Source: Gentiana macrophylla
Lineage: Eukaryota; Streptophyta; Magnoliopsida; Gentianales; Gentianaceae
Assembly (NCBI GenBank): GCA_026214975.1
Contig: CM047806.1
Coordinates: 98,107,811 to 98,171,810, forward strand
Length of the DNA: 64,000 bases
Direction: 5' to 3'
Below the pieces are notes generated by a model. The model saw only the letters and a list, made by a program, of their open reading frames with translations, was not told the origin of the DNA and searched no databases. The translations under genes were made by a program, and so were the position numbers. Below, in pieces: positions 20,883 through 31,490 of this stretch (position 1 is its first letter; the number at the start of each line of letters is the position of its first letter).

Positions 20883-21499
20883 TTAACATTCTAGAAACGT
20901 GATCAGCCACTACGTTTTCACTGCCCTTTTTGTCCTTAATTTGAACGTCAAACTCTTGTAGGGTCGGTATCCAACGCAGATGAGGCGGTTTAGCCTCTTT
21001 CTTAGTCATCGAGATACCATAAGCGGCGTGATCACCCACACGATCACTTGAGCTCCTAACAAGTAACTACTGAAACTTGTCCATAGCAAAGACTACGCCA
21101 AAAGTTCCTTTTGGTAGTAGTATAGTTAACTTGAGAAGGATTCAATGTGTGACTGGCGTAATAGATAGGCTGGAATTTCCCGTTAAGCCTTTGTCCTAAA
21201 ACCGCACCAACAGCATAATTTGACGCGTCGCACATAAGCTCAAAAGGTAAGTTCCAGTCAGGCGATATAAGAATTGGAGCAGATATTAAACGATTTTTAA
21301 GCTCCTCAAACGCTTGCTTGCAGCTCTCATCAAAATGGAACTCAACGTCCTCCTTAAGTAAAGTAGACAGGGGCTTGGCGATCTTGGAGAAATCTTGAAT
21401 GAATCTTCTGTAGAAACCGACATGTCCAAGAAAACCTCTCACTTCACGCACATTCTTGGGATAGCTCATCTTCTCGATAGCTTCTACTTTACTCATCAA
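20883..21499 (-). pseudogene. pol: E2 pol: RT connection and RNase H
   Basis: The frame 21,056-21,499 reads VEAIEKMSYPKNVREVRGFL, GHVGFYRRFIQDFSK, then the RNase H start NLPFELMCDASNYAVGAVLG and YYASHTLNPSQVNYTTT. A frameshift after TTT loses EKELLAVVFA, which E4 keeps. The remaining RNase H to VVADHVSRML (20,885-21,055) is readable only by changing frame. The first catalytic Asp (MCDAS) and the late Asp (VADH) are present. Confidence 0.88.
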
Positions 21500-22300
21500 C
21501 TTCTATACCCTTGGCTGAGATCTTGTGGCCAAGAACTATGCCCTCGTCTACCATGAAATGGCATTTTTCCCAATTAAGTACTAAGTTCTTTTCTACACAT
21601 CTGGATAACACTTGATCAAGATTGTCAAGGCAATCATCAAAAGACGGACCAAAAACCGAAAATTCGTCCATAAAAATCTCCATACACTTTTCTACAAACC
21701 CGTCAAAGATAGCTAGCATACATCGCTGAAATGTAGCTGGGGCATTGCAGAGACCAAATGGCATTCACCTGTAAGCGAATGTACCATAAGGGCAGGTGAA
21801 AGTGGTCTTCTCTTGGTCAGCTGGATCAATGGGTATCTGGAAGTATCCTGAATATCCATCTAGGAAACAGTAGAATGCGTGTCCCGCCAGACGCTCAAGC
21901 ATCTGATCAATGAATGGAAGGGGAAAGTGATCCTTCATGGTTACCTCATTGAGCTTTCTATAATCGATCTGCACTCACGTAACGGTGACAAGTCTCAATG
22001 CTATTTCCTCTCCTTCTCATTCTTCTCAATCGTAATTCCTCCTTTCTTGGGAACTACTTGAGTCGGGGAAACCCATTCACTATCCGCGATGGCATAAATG
22101 ATTCCCATGTCCAGAAGTTTGATGATTTCCTTTTTAACGACTTCTTGCATATGAGGGTTGAGCCTCCTCTAGGGCTGTCTAACACATTTTGCACCCTCAT
22201 TCGTCTTGATCTTGTGCATACTGGATGTCCGGAGATATCCTCCGATATCTCCTACCTCGCCAACCAAAGGCTTTTTCATTTTTCTTCAAGACGTTGATTA
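21489..22300 (-). pseudogene. pol: E2 reverse transcriptase, altered active site
   Basis: Frames 21,765-21,974 and 21,489-21,764 give motif A (FYCFLDGYSGYFQIPI), motif B (MPFGLCNAPATFQRC) and motif C. Motif C reads FMDEFSVFG where E4 and the family have FMDD, so the second catalytic Asp is Glu. A stop lies between FAYR and MPFGL, and the N-terminal palm (22,000-22,300) is readable only with frameshifts. RT copies genomic RNA to cDNA; this copy should be defective. Confidence 0.9.
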
Positions 22301-22362
22301 GTTTCATTTCATCTAAACGAAAGCTTGGCGAGATATAATCAATGGAAGCTTGTCACCTTCTC

Positions 22363-22743
22363 TTAAAAACACATACTTAAGATGTTTAGCAACGGCTTCA
22401 ACACCAAATCTGCAGGGGGGTCTTCTAAACTCGACTTGAGATCTCCACTTTTCAACTCAATATCACTGAGTTTACTCTGTGGTCCCACTGCCAAAGCTTC
22501 TCCTTCCAACAATTCTTCCTCAAAATCAGCTGCTAATTGATCTAGATTGACCACACCATGGGTATTTAGATTATCAACCAATCGCTCATATTCAGCTTCT
22601 ACAGCCATGACTTGCTTATCCATATAATCGGTGAAATCATCCGTCATATAATCAATGGAAAAGCCGGTTGGAGGGCCAGAGGGTACTTGAATGGACTTCA
22701 AGACATTGTAACTCACCTCTTGATCACCAACTCGGATAGTCAC
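22363..22743 (-). pseudogene. pol: E2 pol: protease-RT linker
   Basis: The frame encodes TIRVGDQEVSYNVLKSIQVP, PTGFSIDYMTDDFTDYMDKQ and an acidic stretch to SSLEDPPADLVLKPLL, the conserved spacer before the RT palm. E4 has the same segment at 56,462-56,794 with a frame break. It has no catalytic motif. Confidence 0.75.
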
Positions 22744-22770
22744 TTGCCCACCATCACAATCGATGAGGCT

Positions 22771-23529
22771 CTAGCGTAGATAGGAAAGGTCTCCCAAGAA
22801 TCGGGGGGCGTTTTCATCTTTCTCCATATCTAAAACATACCAATCGACTGGGAAGGTAAATCTATCAATCTGAACTAAAACGTCTTTCAGGATCCCTGAA
22901 GCTTTCTTAGAAGATCTATCAGCGAATTGTAGACTCATAGTAGTGGGTTCTAGAAGGCTTTGTAAACCGAGCTGTTTGCATACAGACATTGGCATAAGAC
23001 TTATAGAGGCACCTAGATCACACAAAGAATTAGGGAAGACTAGACCTCCCATTAATACTGTAAGTACGAACTTGCCAGGGTCACCTCTTTTAATTGGTAA
23101 GTCTTCATAATTAATCATGGAGCAATCCTCACCAATTTGCCTTTCCATGCCTGCTAACTTCTTTTTCGAAGACACAACATCCTTGATGAATTTTGTATAC
23201 TTAGGCATCTCGACCAAGACTTCTGATAATGGAAGATTTACCTGAGTATTTTTCAAAAGGTTCAGCACCTTTTCGTACTTTTTGTCCTCACTCAAAGGAA
23301 TGTTGTTCTTTCTCGGTGGAAATGGAAGCTTCTTAAGGTCACTCTCAAAAAAGACTTTCTTTGAGGATGCACTTACAGCTATGTCTTCCAGATCTTTCCA
23401 TCGAACAGCTTTTTCAGATTTTTTTGTAGTCAGGGGATCAGCCTCCTGACTTTCGCTTGCTTTTTCAGTCTTCAAGGGATCAGCCACTTGAGGATCACCA
23501 ACTTCTTCACCTCTCAGGGGATCAGCCAC
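22771..23529 (-). pseudogene. pol: E2 aspartic protease region
   Basis: 252 codons. The N-terminal half is charged and contains repeated EEVGDPQVADPLKTEK-like units, KLPFPPRKNNIPL and EMPKYTKFIKDVVSSKKK. The retropepsin core follows, with LCDLGASISLMP, the DLGAS variant of D-T/S-G typical of Athila, then FADRSSKKASGILKDVLVQI and FPVDWYVLDMEKDE. A stop after RFLGDLSYLR replaces the usual GRPFL...RALID, so the domain is cut short relative to E4. It would process the polyprotein. Confidence 0.87.
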
Positions 23530-23716
23530 CTGAGTTTTCTCTTGCAGTTGAGGGGAGTGTAGGTGCTCAGCTTCCCCTCCTGCCTTATCAATGGCAGGAG
23601 GGGCTAGTGGTTTCCACGATGGGAAGGACCACTAACTTGAGGACCGCTTCGATTCATTGCACCGCCTCCTCTTTACCGTATTGAATTGATGGCACGAGGT
23701 CGTTATGGGCCTTTGT

Positions 23717-24535
23717 TCAAGTCGGCTGAGCAACTTGACCACCCTTTGGATTCTTCTCGGTGAAACTGGGCAGCTGCCCTGGGGGTCTAGAAGCTAACTG
23801 TTCAGCCAGTTGCCCAATTTGTCTCTCAAGATTCTTCATTGATCTACTTTGCTCCTCCAATTTAGCTTCAAGATTGGTAGATTGGGAGGGGCCTTGAGAG
23901 TTTTGGAAATTTGGAGAATAGGGCTGGCTGGGCCGACTTTGGACTGCAGAATTAGAATTGGCGGGCCAATTCTGATTGAACCTTTGAGTAGGATTGGAAA
24001 ATTTTGAATTTTGGTTCTTATTAAAACCAGGGTTTCTATTGAAATTTTGATTCGAATTAACATTCGAATTAGGATTAAAACTTGAAGGTTGACTAAACCC
24101 TTGGTTTTGAAAATTATTCTGGCCAGTAAACTGATTGAACCTTTGATTGTTCTGGCCATAGAATGCATTCACTTCAGCATTCTGCCCGTTCATAGGACAG
24201 AATCTAGAAGTGTGCCCCACCTCGTCACAATTCTGACATGTGACTTGGTTGTACTGTCCATAATCATGAACAGCATTCACTTGATAAGGTGCAGGGGGAT
24301 TAAATTGACACTAGCCATTCATATGGCGGTCGGCAAAGCGATTTTAGCATGCAACCTGAGGGTTACGTGGAAAAGAAGAAGTTTGATTTATCGATTTGAA
24401 ACTTGAGGTGTTGCCATCAGCCTGCGGCATGGCAATGAAACTTTGCAAATTGACTTCCTCAACCTTGGGAGGAGGAGGTGCTTGGATTGCTTGATAAGAG
24501 GGGGCATAGTTATACTTTGCAATGTCCTCAAACAA
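23717..24535 (-). pseudogene. gag: E2 gag, C-terminal part with zinc knuckle
   Basis: Minus-strand frames 24,344-24,535 and 23,717-24,280 carry FEDIAKYNYAPSYQAIQAPP, then a CCHC knuckle CQNCDEVGHTSRFC (C15, C18, H23, C28 of the lower frame), a long Asn/Gln/Phe-rich low-complexity stretch (FNQNQN units) and a coil RSMKNLERQIGQLAEQLASR. A stop and frame change separate the frames near 24,300. The knuckle would bind element RNA. The N/Q-rich stretch is shared with E4. Confidence 0.88.
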
Positions 24536-24607
24536 TGCCCATCCTCTTCAGTGTTTTCTTGAAATGCCCCACGGAAGAACTATTGACCATGCCTTTGGTG
24601 AGCTTGG

Positions 24608-25144
24608 TCAATCCACTAAAAAGGTGTTGACTTGCCTTTCCAGTGGCAAGCCATGGTGGGGACACTTTCTAAGAAGAGACTTGAATCTCTTCCAACATTC
24701 GAAGAAGGATTCATTCTCTTTCTGATAGAAAGTGAATATTTCATTTAAACACTGGGCCGTCTTTGAAGGTGGAAAATATTGACTCAAGAACTCTCTCTCG
24801 AGTTCGGCCCAGGTGGTGATAGATTCGGAGGGGAGAGAGGTGTACCACTCTTTAGCCTCTCCTTTCAAAGAAAAAGGAAACAGTTTAAGCTTGATCGCAT
24901 CCTCATTTACTCCTTGGATGCGTGTAGTACCATATATCTCTAAGAATGTATGTAAGTGGGTATCACGGATTCTCGATTGATAGCCATGAAATATTGATGC
25001 ATGCTGCATCATCTGGATAAGTCCTGGCTTTAGCTCAAAGGTTTGTGCAGTAATGGCTGGGATAACAATAGCCGGGTTGACTTTGACTTCGCCTGGCCTG
25101 GCGTAGTCTGCCAACGTACGTCTATTATTAGCGGCCATTATCAC
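24608..25144 (-). pseudogene. gag: E2 gag, capsid region
   Basis: Starts MIMAANNRRTLADYARPGEV and contains FELKPGLIQMMQ, HLHTFLEIYGT, KLKLFPFSLKGEAKEWYTSL, TTWAELEREFLSQYFPP and ESFFECWKRFKSLLRKCPHH, the retrotransposon gag domain (PF03732 type). The frame ends at VNTFLVD; a frameshift leads into the next gag part. It follows a leader of about 830 bases after the primer site, long for a plant LTR element but usual for this group. Confidence 0.9.
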
Positions 25145-25432
25145 AAAATCAGTGATTTCCTTGGCTAGTTGATCTTCAAGATCTTGCTCGGCTCACATGC
25201 GCCGAACCGCAGAAATGCAAAAATCCGCCTGTTTGGCCGGACTACGGTTCGCTCGGGGTCAGGGGTGTATAATAACGGTCCCTTTTGACTCCGAGTTTGC
25301 ATAAACCGGACCAAAAACAAGTGAAACGAAGCCTAAAAACTAAGAAATTAAAAGCCTAAACTAAAAATTAAAAACCTAAAGAAAAGAAAAGGAAAGAAGA
25401 AAAGGAAACAAAATTATTGAAGAAAAAGGGAC

Positions 25433-25636
25433 CAGACGGACGTCCAAGGGTTTGGACGGGCGTCCGGGTGGAATTTGGACTGGACGGGCGTTTAGTGGTC
25501 CAAACGCTCGTCTGAAAGGAAGAATACTTGAACGGGCGTCCAAATTTAATGGACGCTCGTCTAAGTGAATAAAAACAGAACAGAATTGATAATTTTCCAG
25601 CGGACGGGCGTCCAATTTCCCAGACGCCCGTTTGGT
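25433..25636 (-). promoter_or_regulatory. GGACG..CGTCC motif cluster in E2 leader
   Basis: Eight variants of GGACGNNCGTCC in about 200 bp, between the primer site and gag. Unlike the LTR clusters it lies in the transcribed leader and has no TATA box beside it. E4 has its own cluster at the same place (44,592-44,797). Confidence 0.6.
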
Positions 25637-25875
25637 AGCGGGAATTTCAGAACAGAATCAGAAAAATTGCAGAAAAGAAGGGAAAGTAAGACAGAAAGAC
25701 AGAAGAGAAGAGCAGAGAACTAATCACAAGAGAACCTTAAGCCCTAAGCTAAAACCCTAATTAACTAATTACCTAAATGTTTATCAACTAAAAATAGGAA
25801 TTTAAAACGAAATAAAAACAGGAAAAACAAAAACAAACAGAAAAACGAAAAACAAAAACTAGACAACCGTTCGGT

Positions 25876-25893
25876 TCCCCGGCAACGGCGCCA
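25876..25893 (-). other. Extra primer binding site copy in E2
   Basis: A perfect copy of the 18-nt tRNA-Asp complement with the same AAAAACTTG flank as the true site, 105 bp further into the leader. See the finding on the duplicated site. Confidence 0.85.
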
Positions 25894-25980
25894 AAAACTT
25901 GTTTTTGGTTCCGTTGACGGGAATACTCACCACTATACTACCTTAGAAAAATTAATAATGAACTGGACAACCGCACCGAT

Positions 25981-25998
25981 TCCCCGGCAACGGCGCCA
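25981..25998 (-). other. E2 primer binding site (tRNA-Asp)
   Basis: The minus strand reads TGGCGCCGTTGCCGGGGA six bases after the 5' LTR end, a perfect match to the complement of the tRNA-Asp 3' end. Confidence 0.95.
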
Positions 25999-26004
25999 AA
26001 AACT

Positions 26005-27494
26005 TGTCACGGATTTTATCTAATGAAAACAAACAAGTAATAAATTTATAAATCCGGTATTCCCCAAGTGTAGGGATCGTAGTATAGCGATTATACCGGT
26101 CGATCACGAGGAATCGGGTATCTAGTTCATTAATTCTCCTAAGGTTGATACAATTATTCCTAAACCTAAACTAAAACGGAAAATAAAGCGACAGAGAGGA
26201 TTGTCACCAAAGCTAGGAAAATACGGGTTTGCGAACGATTTAAGCTAAACTAAACTAATTATGTAATAAAAGACTAACTAAGCTAAACAATTCAAGTTCA
26301 AGGGATTAAATCAAGTTTTAACGAACAAACGAAATGATTGATCCACCTATCCTAACAAGCATCAATTCATATCCCGATTATATTGCGTTTTCTAACCAAG
26401 TTGTGGTTTTACCTTGTCTAAAGCATGAACCCTAATTTCTTAGGTGATTCACTTATTAATCTATATCTTTCGATCTAAGATTAACGATTTTACTAATCAA
26501 AGGTGTGAACTTTAACCTAGCAATTTAACCTATTAACTCTCGTTATGATAGATTAAACAACCATTCCTTCATCATGATGATCTAGGGTTTATAGAGATTT
26601 TCATCAACATAAACAATCAAAACATGCAAGTCTTTCGATACAACTGCAGTTAAACAACATAAAACGATGATAAAGGAAACAACTTAAGATGGAACTCACA
26701 ATATAATCGTAGAAACGGAATCAAAACGTGTTGGATGGTTTCACAATGCTCGTTTGATAAGGCTTTAGCCTCTAGACATCACTTGATCAACTCGAAAAGC
26801 TTGAGGAAAGTACATAAATTTTAAGGTGTTTATCTAGAAATTAAAAGCATAAAAACTGGATGAAAACTAAAGTAAAACGCAAATGAGCCGCCCAGGTTTA
26901 GGGTTTGAGTAATGTGTTGTGATTGTGGAGAAAATACGCTGCCTTATATAGAATTCGAAGGCGGTTCAACTAAGTCGGCTACCGGACGCCCGTGCGAAAA
27001 GGGTGAACGCCCGTCCACTCTTCAATAAAACTTGAATCGGGCGAGTCATGACCAGGCCGCTCGTCCATCCAGCGTCCACTCCTGCGTCCAAACTTCCCGA
27101 ATCAACTTCCCATCCCTGGGCGCTGTTCACTTCATCGAGGCGCCCGCCCACTGGGCGGAACACGACGCCATTTGATATAATCGAATTCTGATTTTTTTTT
27201 GATCTTTATCTCTTTTATCATCAATTAGCTCGAACTTAATCAACTTTTGATCATCTTTTGAGCCCCAACCATGTATCTATAACACATAAAAACATCGCAA
27301 AATGTAATAATGCTCAAATAATCATAAAATCACAATTAAAGCACCAAGATCAACCTATTTTGCGATTAACTCATTTAAAATATCATTTTCTCAATATTTC
27401 CATTAAACAATCGTTTCTTATGCAAATTCATACAAATATGAGGGAAAATACCATAGAATATAACGTTATAAATCGTATAAATTCACCCTTAACA
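26005..27494 (-). repeat. E2 5' LTR
   Basis: 1,490 bp, TGTTAAGGG... to ...GTGACA on the minus strand. TATA box (CTATATAAG) at 26,943-26,951, motif cluster at 26,991-27,165. It aligns end to end with 14,420-15,918. Confidence 0.94.
26943..27165 (-). promoter_or_regulatory. E2 5' LTR promoter module
   Basis: GGACG..CGTCC variants followed by a TATA box on the minus strand, as in the 3' LTR. Several motif copies here carry one-base losses compared with the 3' LTR. Confidence 0.6.
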
Positions 27495-27499
27495 ATGAG

Positions 27500-28030
27500 C
27501 AGGAACAACAGCAGCAGGCGGCAGGTAAGTCTTCACAAACTATAACTATTATTCCTGCTTTTTTACCCTATCCCCGTAGGATATCTAAACCAAGTCATGA
27601 TGATGCTCATTATAAAAAATTCATAGAAATGTTTAAGAAATTGTAAGTGAATATAACTTTGGTAGAATCTCTGGCCGGGATGCCAGAGTACGCGAAATTC
27701 TTGAAAGAATCAGTCTCTCCAAAAAGAAGTTGTTAGACCTTGAGACTATTTGACTTAATGAGGAATGCTCGGCAGTCTTGCAGCGCAAGCGGCCCCCTAA
27801 GTGTAAAGATCATGGGAGCTTCCTCATACCTTGCACCTTTGGAGGAGTATGCCTGAATAAAACATTGTGATCTTAGAGCCAGTGTCAATTTAATGTCACT
27901 CTTTATTTTTCATAAGCTAGGAAAGAGTTAAATGAAACATTTATAACCCTTCAGTTGGCTGATAGATCTATGAAGCAACCTAGTGGAGTTATAGAAGATG
28001 TGCTGGTGAATTTTGGTAAGTTCATTGGTA
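27500..28030 (+). pseudogene. pol: E1 pol start and protease remnant
   Basis: Continues E1 after E2: QEQQQQAAGKSSQTITIIPA, FLPYPRRISKPSHDDAHYKK, FIEMFKKL, then NITLVESLAGMPEYAKFLKE, matching the segment before the protease in E2 (EMPKYTKFIKDVVS). A later frame has LQLADRSMKQPSGVIEDVLV, the flap region of the retropepsin. The DLGAS motif itself is obscured by frameshifts. The frame is cut at 28,030 by an LTR fragment just before FPVD would be expected. Confidence 0.75.
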
Positions 28031-28620
28031 TGTCGTTAAACCACCACAATTATATCCCTTCTCACTCTATAACTAGTACAGGGTAAGTCGGAGTCGATCC
28101 GACGAGGAACATTTGATTATTTCCTTTCAGAACAGTAATAAAAAAATCCAAGTGGTTTTGAATTGACTAAAATTGCGATAATTAAAGTGAAGAGTTCTAA
28201 TAAACGAGGCAAAAGCGATATAAAGTAGTGATAAAGTCAATAATAAGAAGACTCCAGCTAAAGTAGTTATTTCCACCTCGATTTACTCGATTGATCACTG
28301 ACGCAAGGATGACTCACTAATTTATTGATAAACTTGTTATAGTCACCGACAACCGCCAAGCGACCAATCTCTCTTAAATTCGATAATCAAGACACGGTCG
28401 TTAATTATACTTTAACCGGAAGACACCCCTAGACACGGTCATAAGAGTTTGGAATCCCGGAAGCATTAAAATTTGAGAGACCCAATCCAAGGTATTAATC
28501 CTACCAGATAATTTAAACCTAGAATATTCATTTTCGTGATAGCGGATTCTACGGGCTACGAACCGGCAAATCATAATCTGCCCTATAATCAATCAAAAGC
28601 TTGAGTTAGTCTATATGCTT
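28031..28620 (-). repeat. Minus-strand LTR fragment interrupting E1
   Basis: Starts TGTCGTTAAACCACC and contains GGGTAAGTCGGAGTCGATCC, which on the minus strand is the 3' end of a retrotransposon LTR. It is related to 38,257-39,120 in the same orientation. Internal sequence of its element is absent. The right limit is approximate. Confidence 0.55.
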
Positions 28621-29106
28621 AAGACTTTGCATCAGGTATATTCTTTGTCCAAATTGCCTACTCTTATTTGTACTTGAGTCTTTGCCGAAGTGTAGTTTGG
28701 TACTGAAGTTCATTTTAATCTCTGTCAACCTATTAAATGTTGCAGCTTGTTTTTGTCATTAGCTTGTATGATTCTAGGGATCTGACCAGTGTACTAATCT
28801 GTCTGCTACTTTGTAAATTATCTTGCAGAGGTTGTTATATCCACTACATTTTAACATACTTTGGTAACGATTAACTAATCCAAGTTTGTAGATCGGTGAG
28901 AAGAGGGGGAGAAATACCAAGTTTGTTTTCTTATTGTTCATTGTTGGTCCATGACCGCCTCTATGTTGCTTCTTAATTAGGTTAGAATCGTTTATACTTA
29001 TAGTTGCATTGTCTCTGTGGGATCGACCTTGACTCGCATTTACTATACTACGATGTACCTAGTATTCTTGCTAGTAATATCGACGTTTGTGACTTACACG
29101 CAATCA
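28621..29106 (+). repeat. E3 5' LTR, 3' part
   Basis: The end CTCTGTGGGATCGACCTTGA followed by ...CGCAATCA matches the end of the E1 LTR (CTCTATGGGATTCAACCTTGA...AAATCA) and directly precedes the primer site. The left part of the LTR is lost at the junction with the minus-strand LTR fragment. Confidence 0.65.
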
Positions 29107-29113
29107 AGATTTT

Positions 29114-29131
29114 TGGCGCTGTTTCCGGGGA
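29114..29131 (+). other. E3 primer binding site
   Basis: TGGCGCTGTTTCCGGGGA matches the tRNA-Asp complement at 16 of 18 positions and sits seven bases after the LTR end. Confidence 0.8.
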
Positions 29132-29265
29132 CAATGGCCAATTATAAATATAAACGTTTTAATTCTGATTAAGAAGTCATTTTTATTTTTATTTTTATTT
29201 TTTTGAGTCTTGAGTCGTTCTGGATCAAACCTGCACTTGTTAAACTGCCAGAAAGAGAAATTTTT

Positions 29266-29306
29266 TGGCCGGTTTACCGTGGTTCACCCCCGGGTTACCG
29301 AGGCCT
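29266..29306. promoter_or_regulatory. CGGTTTACCG / CGGGTTACCG motif pair in E3 leader
   Basis: GGCCGGTTTACCGTGG and CCCCGGGTTACCGAGG lie between the primer site and the first ORF. The pair recurs upstream of E3 ORF3. The position is equivalent to the leader clusters of E1, E2 and E4. Confidence 0.5.
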
Positions 29307-29514
29307 AGAAAATTGAATTCTGACAGCCCCTGTTATTCTGTGTTATTCAATATTGATTTTAGTTAGTAGGTCCGCAACAGTTGGAATCGTACCCAACTGA
29401 AGCGGAAGTTGCTAACCTTTTATTTGTTTTATTTTGTCCTTTTCGCAGGAAGATCAGAACGCTTCATAGATTCGATCAAACCGGAATTGAAAAAGAGCAA
29501 ACAAGTCAAGCAAT

Positions 29515-30412
29515 ATGCCTAGAACGATATTGAACATCACACCGATTTCCGTGTACCCTGGATCTGAAGCAAGATAGCATTATGAAGCTTTTAAGAAGCG
29601 GCTGGAAAAAGAGAAAGAAGCAATCAAGCAAGAGCGTGAAGAGAACTTATAGGAGTATAGCACGTATCGTCCAGGTGAGTTCCCTTGTGAGTTAATTGAA
29701 ATATTGTCTTCGGATTATGATTCTGATGACCGTGATGAGGATCCCGGCATGATGTTCTCTGAGCCTGAGGATTACCCAGACTCAGACACCGTGGTGAAGT
29801 TCGGAGACCAGGGCACGTTCCGACTCCCGATTTTTGTTATTGGTTTATCAGTAAGATTAGGTCTCTGCGACTCTGGCGAGTTTCAAAATTCTACATTTTC
29901 CCTCTGCCAAAAGATTAAGCTTCCGATCATTATGAATCAAAATCGAACCATGACTTTCGTCGATAGAACTAGAGATTTGCATGCCGGTCTGCTTAGGAAG
30001 TGCACGATTAAGGCAGGAGGGTTCACTTTTCTAATTGATTTCATGGTTATAGACGTACCAGAGGACCCCGAGTGCCCCAGTTTTGTTAGGAGGACCTTTC
30101 TTAGCGACAAGCAAAGCAGTCATGGATTTTGATAAGGGGGAGATTACTTTGAGGTTGAATAATGATGTTGTATCTTTCAAAATCTTAGAACCCCTAGAGA
30201 ATAGGCCGGAACGTTGCAAAATGACGTATGCTTCAGGAAAGGTGGAAATTGTGGAGATAGAAGGGCATAAGCATAGAGAGGTTGTAGTAGAAACCGTTGA
30301 GCAGGAATTCATAAGACTAATGCTGAGAGAGAGAGAAGAGAAGGACCATAGAAAGATGCTCACGGAAGCTAGTCCTTCCGTGTTGCGTAGTGAACGCTTT
30401 GAGCTTAAATAA
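29515..30412 (+). pseudogene. E3 first ORF: acidic N-terminus plus retropepsin-like domain
   Basis: ATG at 29,515 starts MPRTILNITPISVYPGSEAR, then a charged segment (KKRLEKEKEAIKQEREEN), an acidic stretch SDYDSDDRDEDPGMMFSEPE, and a retropepsin-like fold: LPIFVIGLSVRLGLCDSGEF, NRTMTFVDRTRDLHAGLLRK, FTFLIDFMVIDVPEDPECPS. After a frameshift at about 30,085 the GGPFLATSKAVMDFDKGEIT strand follows. In-frame TAG codons at 29,575 and 29,650 break it. The catalytic loop reads CDSGE instead of DLGAS. No gag or zinc knuckle precedes it, so the usual first ORF is missing or replaced. Confidence 0.7.
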
Positions 30413-30910
30413 GGAAATGTGGAGTCCTTGGATCTAAAGTCTAAATCTCGACGCATAGGCAGACCTAGTACACAAGCAAAGAAAGAGAGGCGTGCTAGGA
30501 AGAGAGCTCAAAAAGTTTCTAGAAAGGTACAAACCTCTGGAGCGAAAGCTTGGCTAGTTAAAGCTCCAACCCCTAAATGATCAGAGATCTGAAGAAAGTC
30601 GAGCTGGCGACTATAAACTCAGAACTATTTCTTTAAACTCTTAGGTAGAATAGGAATGAATAAAAGTAGCTGGATGAAGGGACAAAATTTTTTTTTCATC
30701 CTACCGCACCCTTAGGCATGAAACCGATGGTTGTGGAAAGGTTTTTTTACTCGTTGTGGATTCTAGTGAAGTAGGTTAGGATTGACTCAGAAATAACAAT
30801 AGAAATAGTAAGAGGCTTGTCAATTTGATGTCAGAATTGAGCAGAGAGGTTGAGTAAGGAGTGCAGAAACGGTAGACAGAGAAATCTGGGGAAGAAGAAC
30901 CCCCGGAAAT
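30413..30910 (+). other. E3 spacer between protease and ORF3 promoter
   Basis: The first part can be read as a basic peptide (RRIGRPSTQAKKERRARKRA) ending LVKAPTPK before a stop near 30,577. The rest is non-coding. The RT and integrase expected here in a complete element are absent. Confidence 0.5.
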
Positions 30911-30973
30911 CCCTAGGTTACCCCCGGGTTACCGAGCTTGGATTTTCAGATTTCTAAACGTCTGTTTATAAAG
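30911..30973 (+). promoter_or_regulatory. Putative internal promoter of E3 ORF3
   Basis: CTAGGTTACCCCCGGGTTACC, read as two motif arms at 30,911-30,940, is followed about 24 bp later by a TATA-like GTTTATAAAG at 30,964-30,973. A C-rich leader of about 500 nt without long ORFs leads to the ORF3 ATG. The layout parallels E4. Confidence 0.5.
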
Positions 30974-31490
30974 ATGAATTTTTAGAGACACGTTGCATCA
31001 GACACCACCAGCCAGCAGAAACCACCATATTTTCCCCTATTTTCATATTTTTCATCCTTTTCCACACTCCACCATAACTCCACCTCAATCCCATCAATCA
31101 CCTCCTCAAATCCCTCACCCTAATTACTTCTCTCCTACTATCCCACGAAATCCTTCCACCTTCACTCATTTTTCATAATTAAACCAACCATTCACCACCA
31201 TTATCATCACTCTCATTTACCATATTCTTCTCAAATCACCAAACTTCTCCCATTTCTTCTTCTTCTCCACAAAAATCAAACCTTTCTTCCATTTTCACCA
31301 ACCAAAACACCCATTTTCTTCACCCCTGTTGCTGGCTAGTGCTGCTGTGCAAGTGAGGTGCTGCAGTTCTTCATCTTTTATCATCAGAGGCACTGTCCCA
31401 GAAAAAATCCAGAAAAAATAGGCCGGTAAATCGGAAGTACCTGCTGGTTTACCGATGTACCCTTTTCTGAAATAACTTCACTATCAGGTC

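Larger units (their letters stand above)
14420..27494 (-). mobile_element. E2: full-length Athila-like Ty3/gypsy retrotransposon, minus strand
   Basis: A 13.1 kb element bounded by LTRs with TG...CA ends and a perfect 5-bp duplication ATGAG. On the minus strand the order is 5' LTR (26,005-27,494), PBS, leader, gag, protease, RT/RNase H, integrase, a long 3' non-coding region, PPT and 3' LTR (14,420-15,918). The order PR-RT-RH-IN, the tRNA-Asp primer, the DLGAS protease motif and the long leader and tail place it with Athila. It is closely related to E4 but lacks E4's ORF3 module. A solo LTR (17,845-19,386) interrupts the integrase tail. Frameshifts in gag, RT, RNase H and integrase make it non-functional as read. 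Confidence 0.95.
5417..28030 (+). mobile_element. E1: decayed Athila-like Ty3/gypsy retrotransposon, interrupted
   Basis: Parts in order are a 5' LTR (5,417-6,861), a tRNA-Asp primer site, gag (7,243-8,038 and 13,789-14,419) and the start of pol with a protease remnant (27,500-28,030). Two later insertions split it: the L1 LINE at 8,039-13,770 and E2 at 14,420-27,494. Reverse transcriptase, integrase and the 3' LTR are not present; the element stops where an unrelated LTR fragment starts at 28,031. Many in-frame stops mark it as the oldest retroelement here. The left boundary is inferred from loss of homology with copy B plus a TG start. Confidence 0.8.

Noticed and set aside
25433..25636. 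CRISPR-like or satellite array made of GGACG..CGTCC copies
   Set aside because: Spacing and orientation are irregular, units are 12 bp palindromes, and the context is a eukaryotic retrotransposon.
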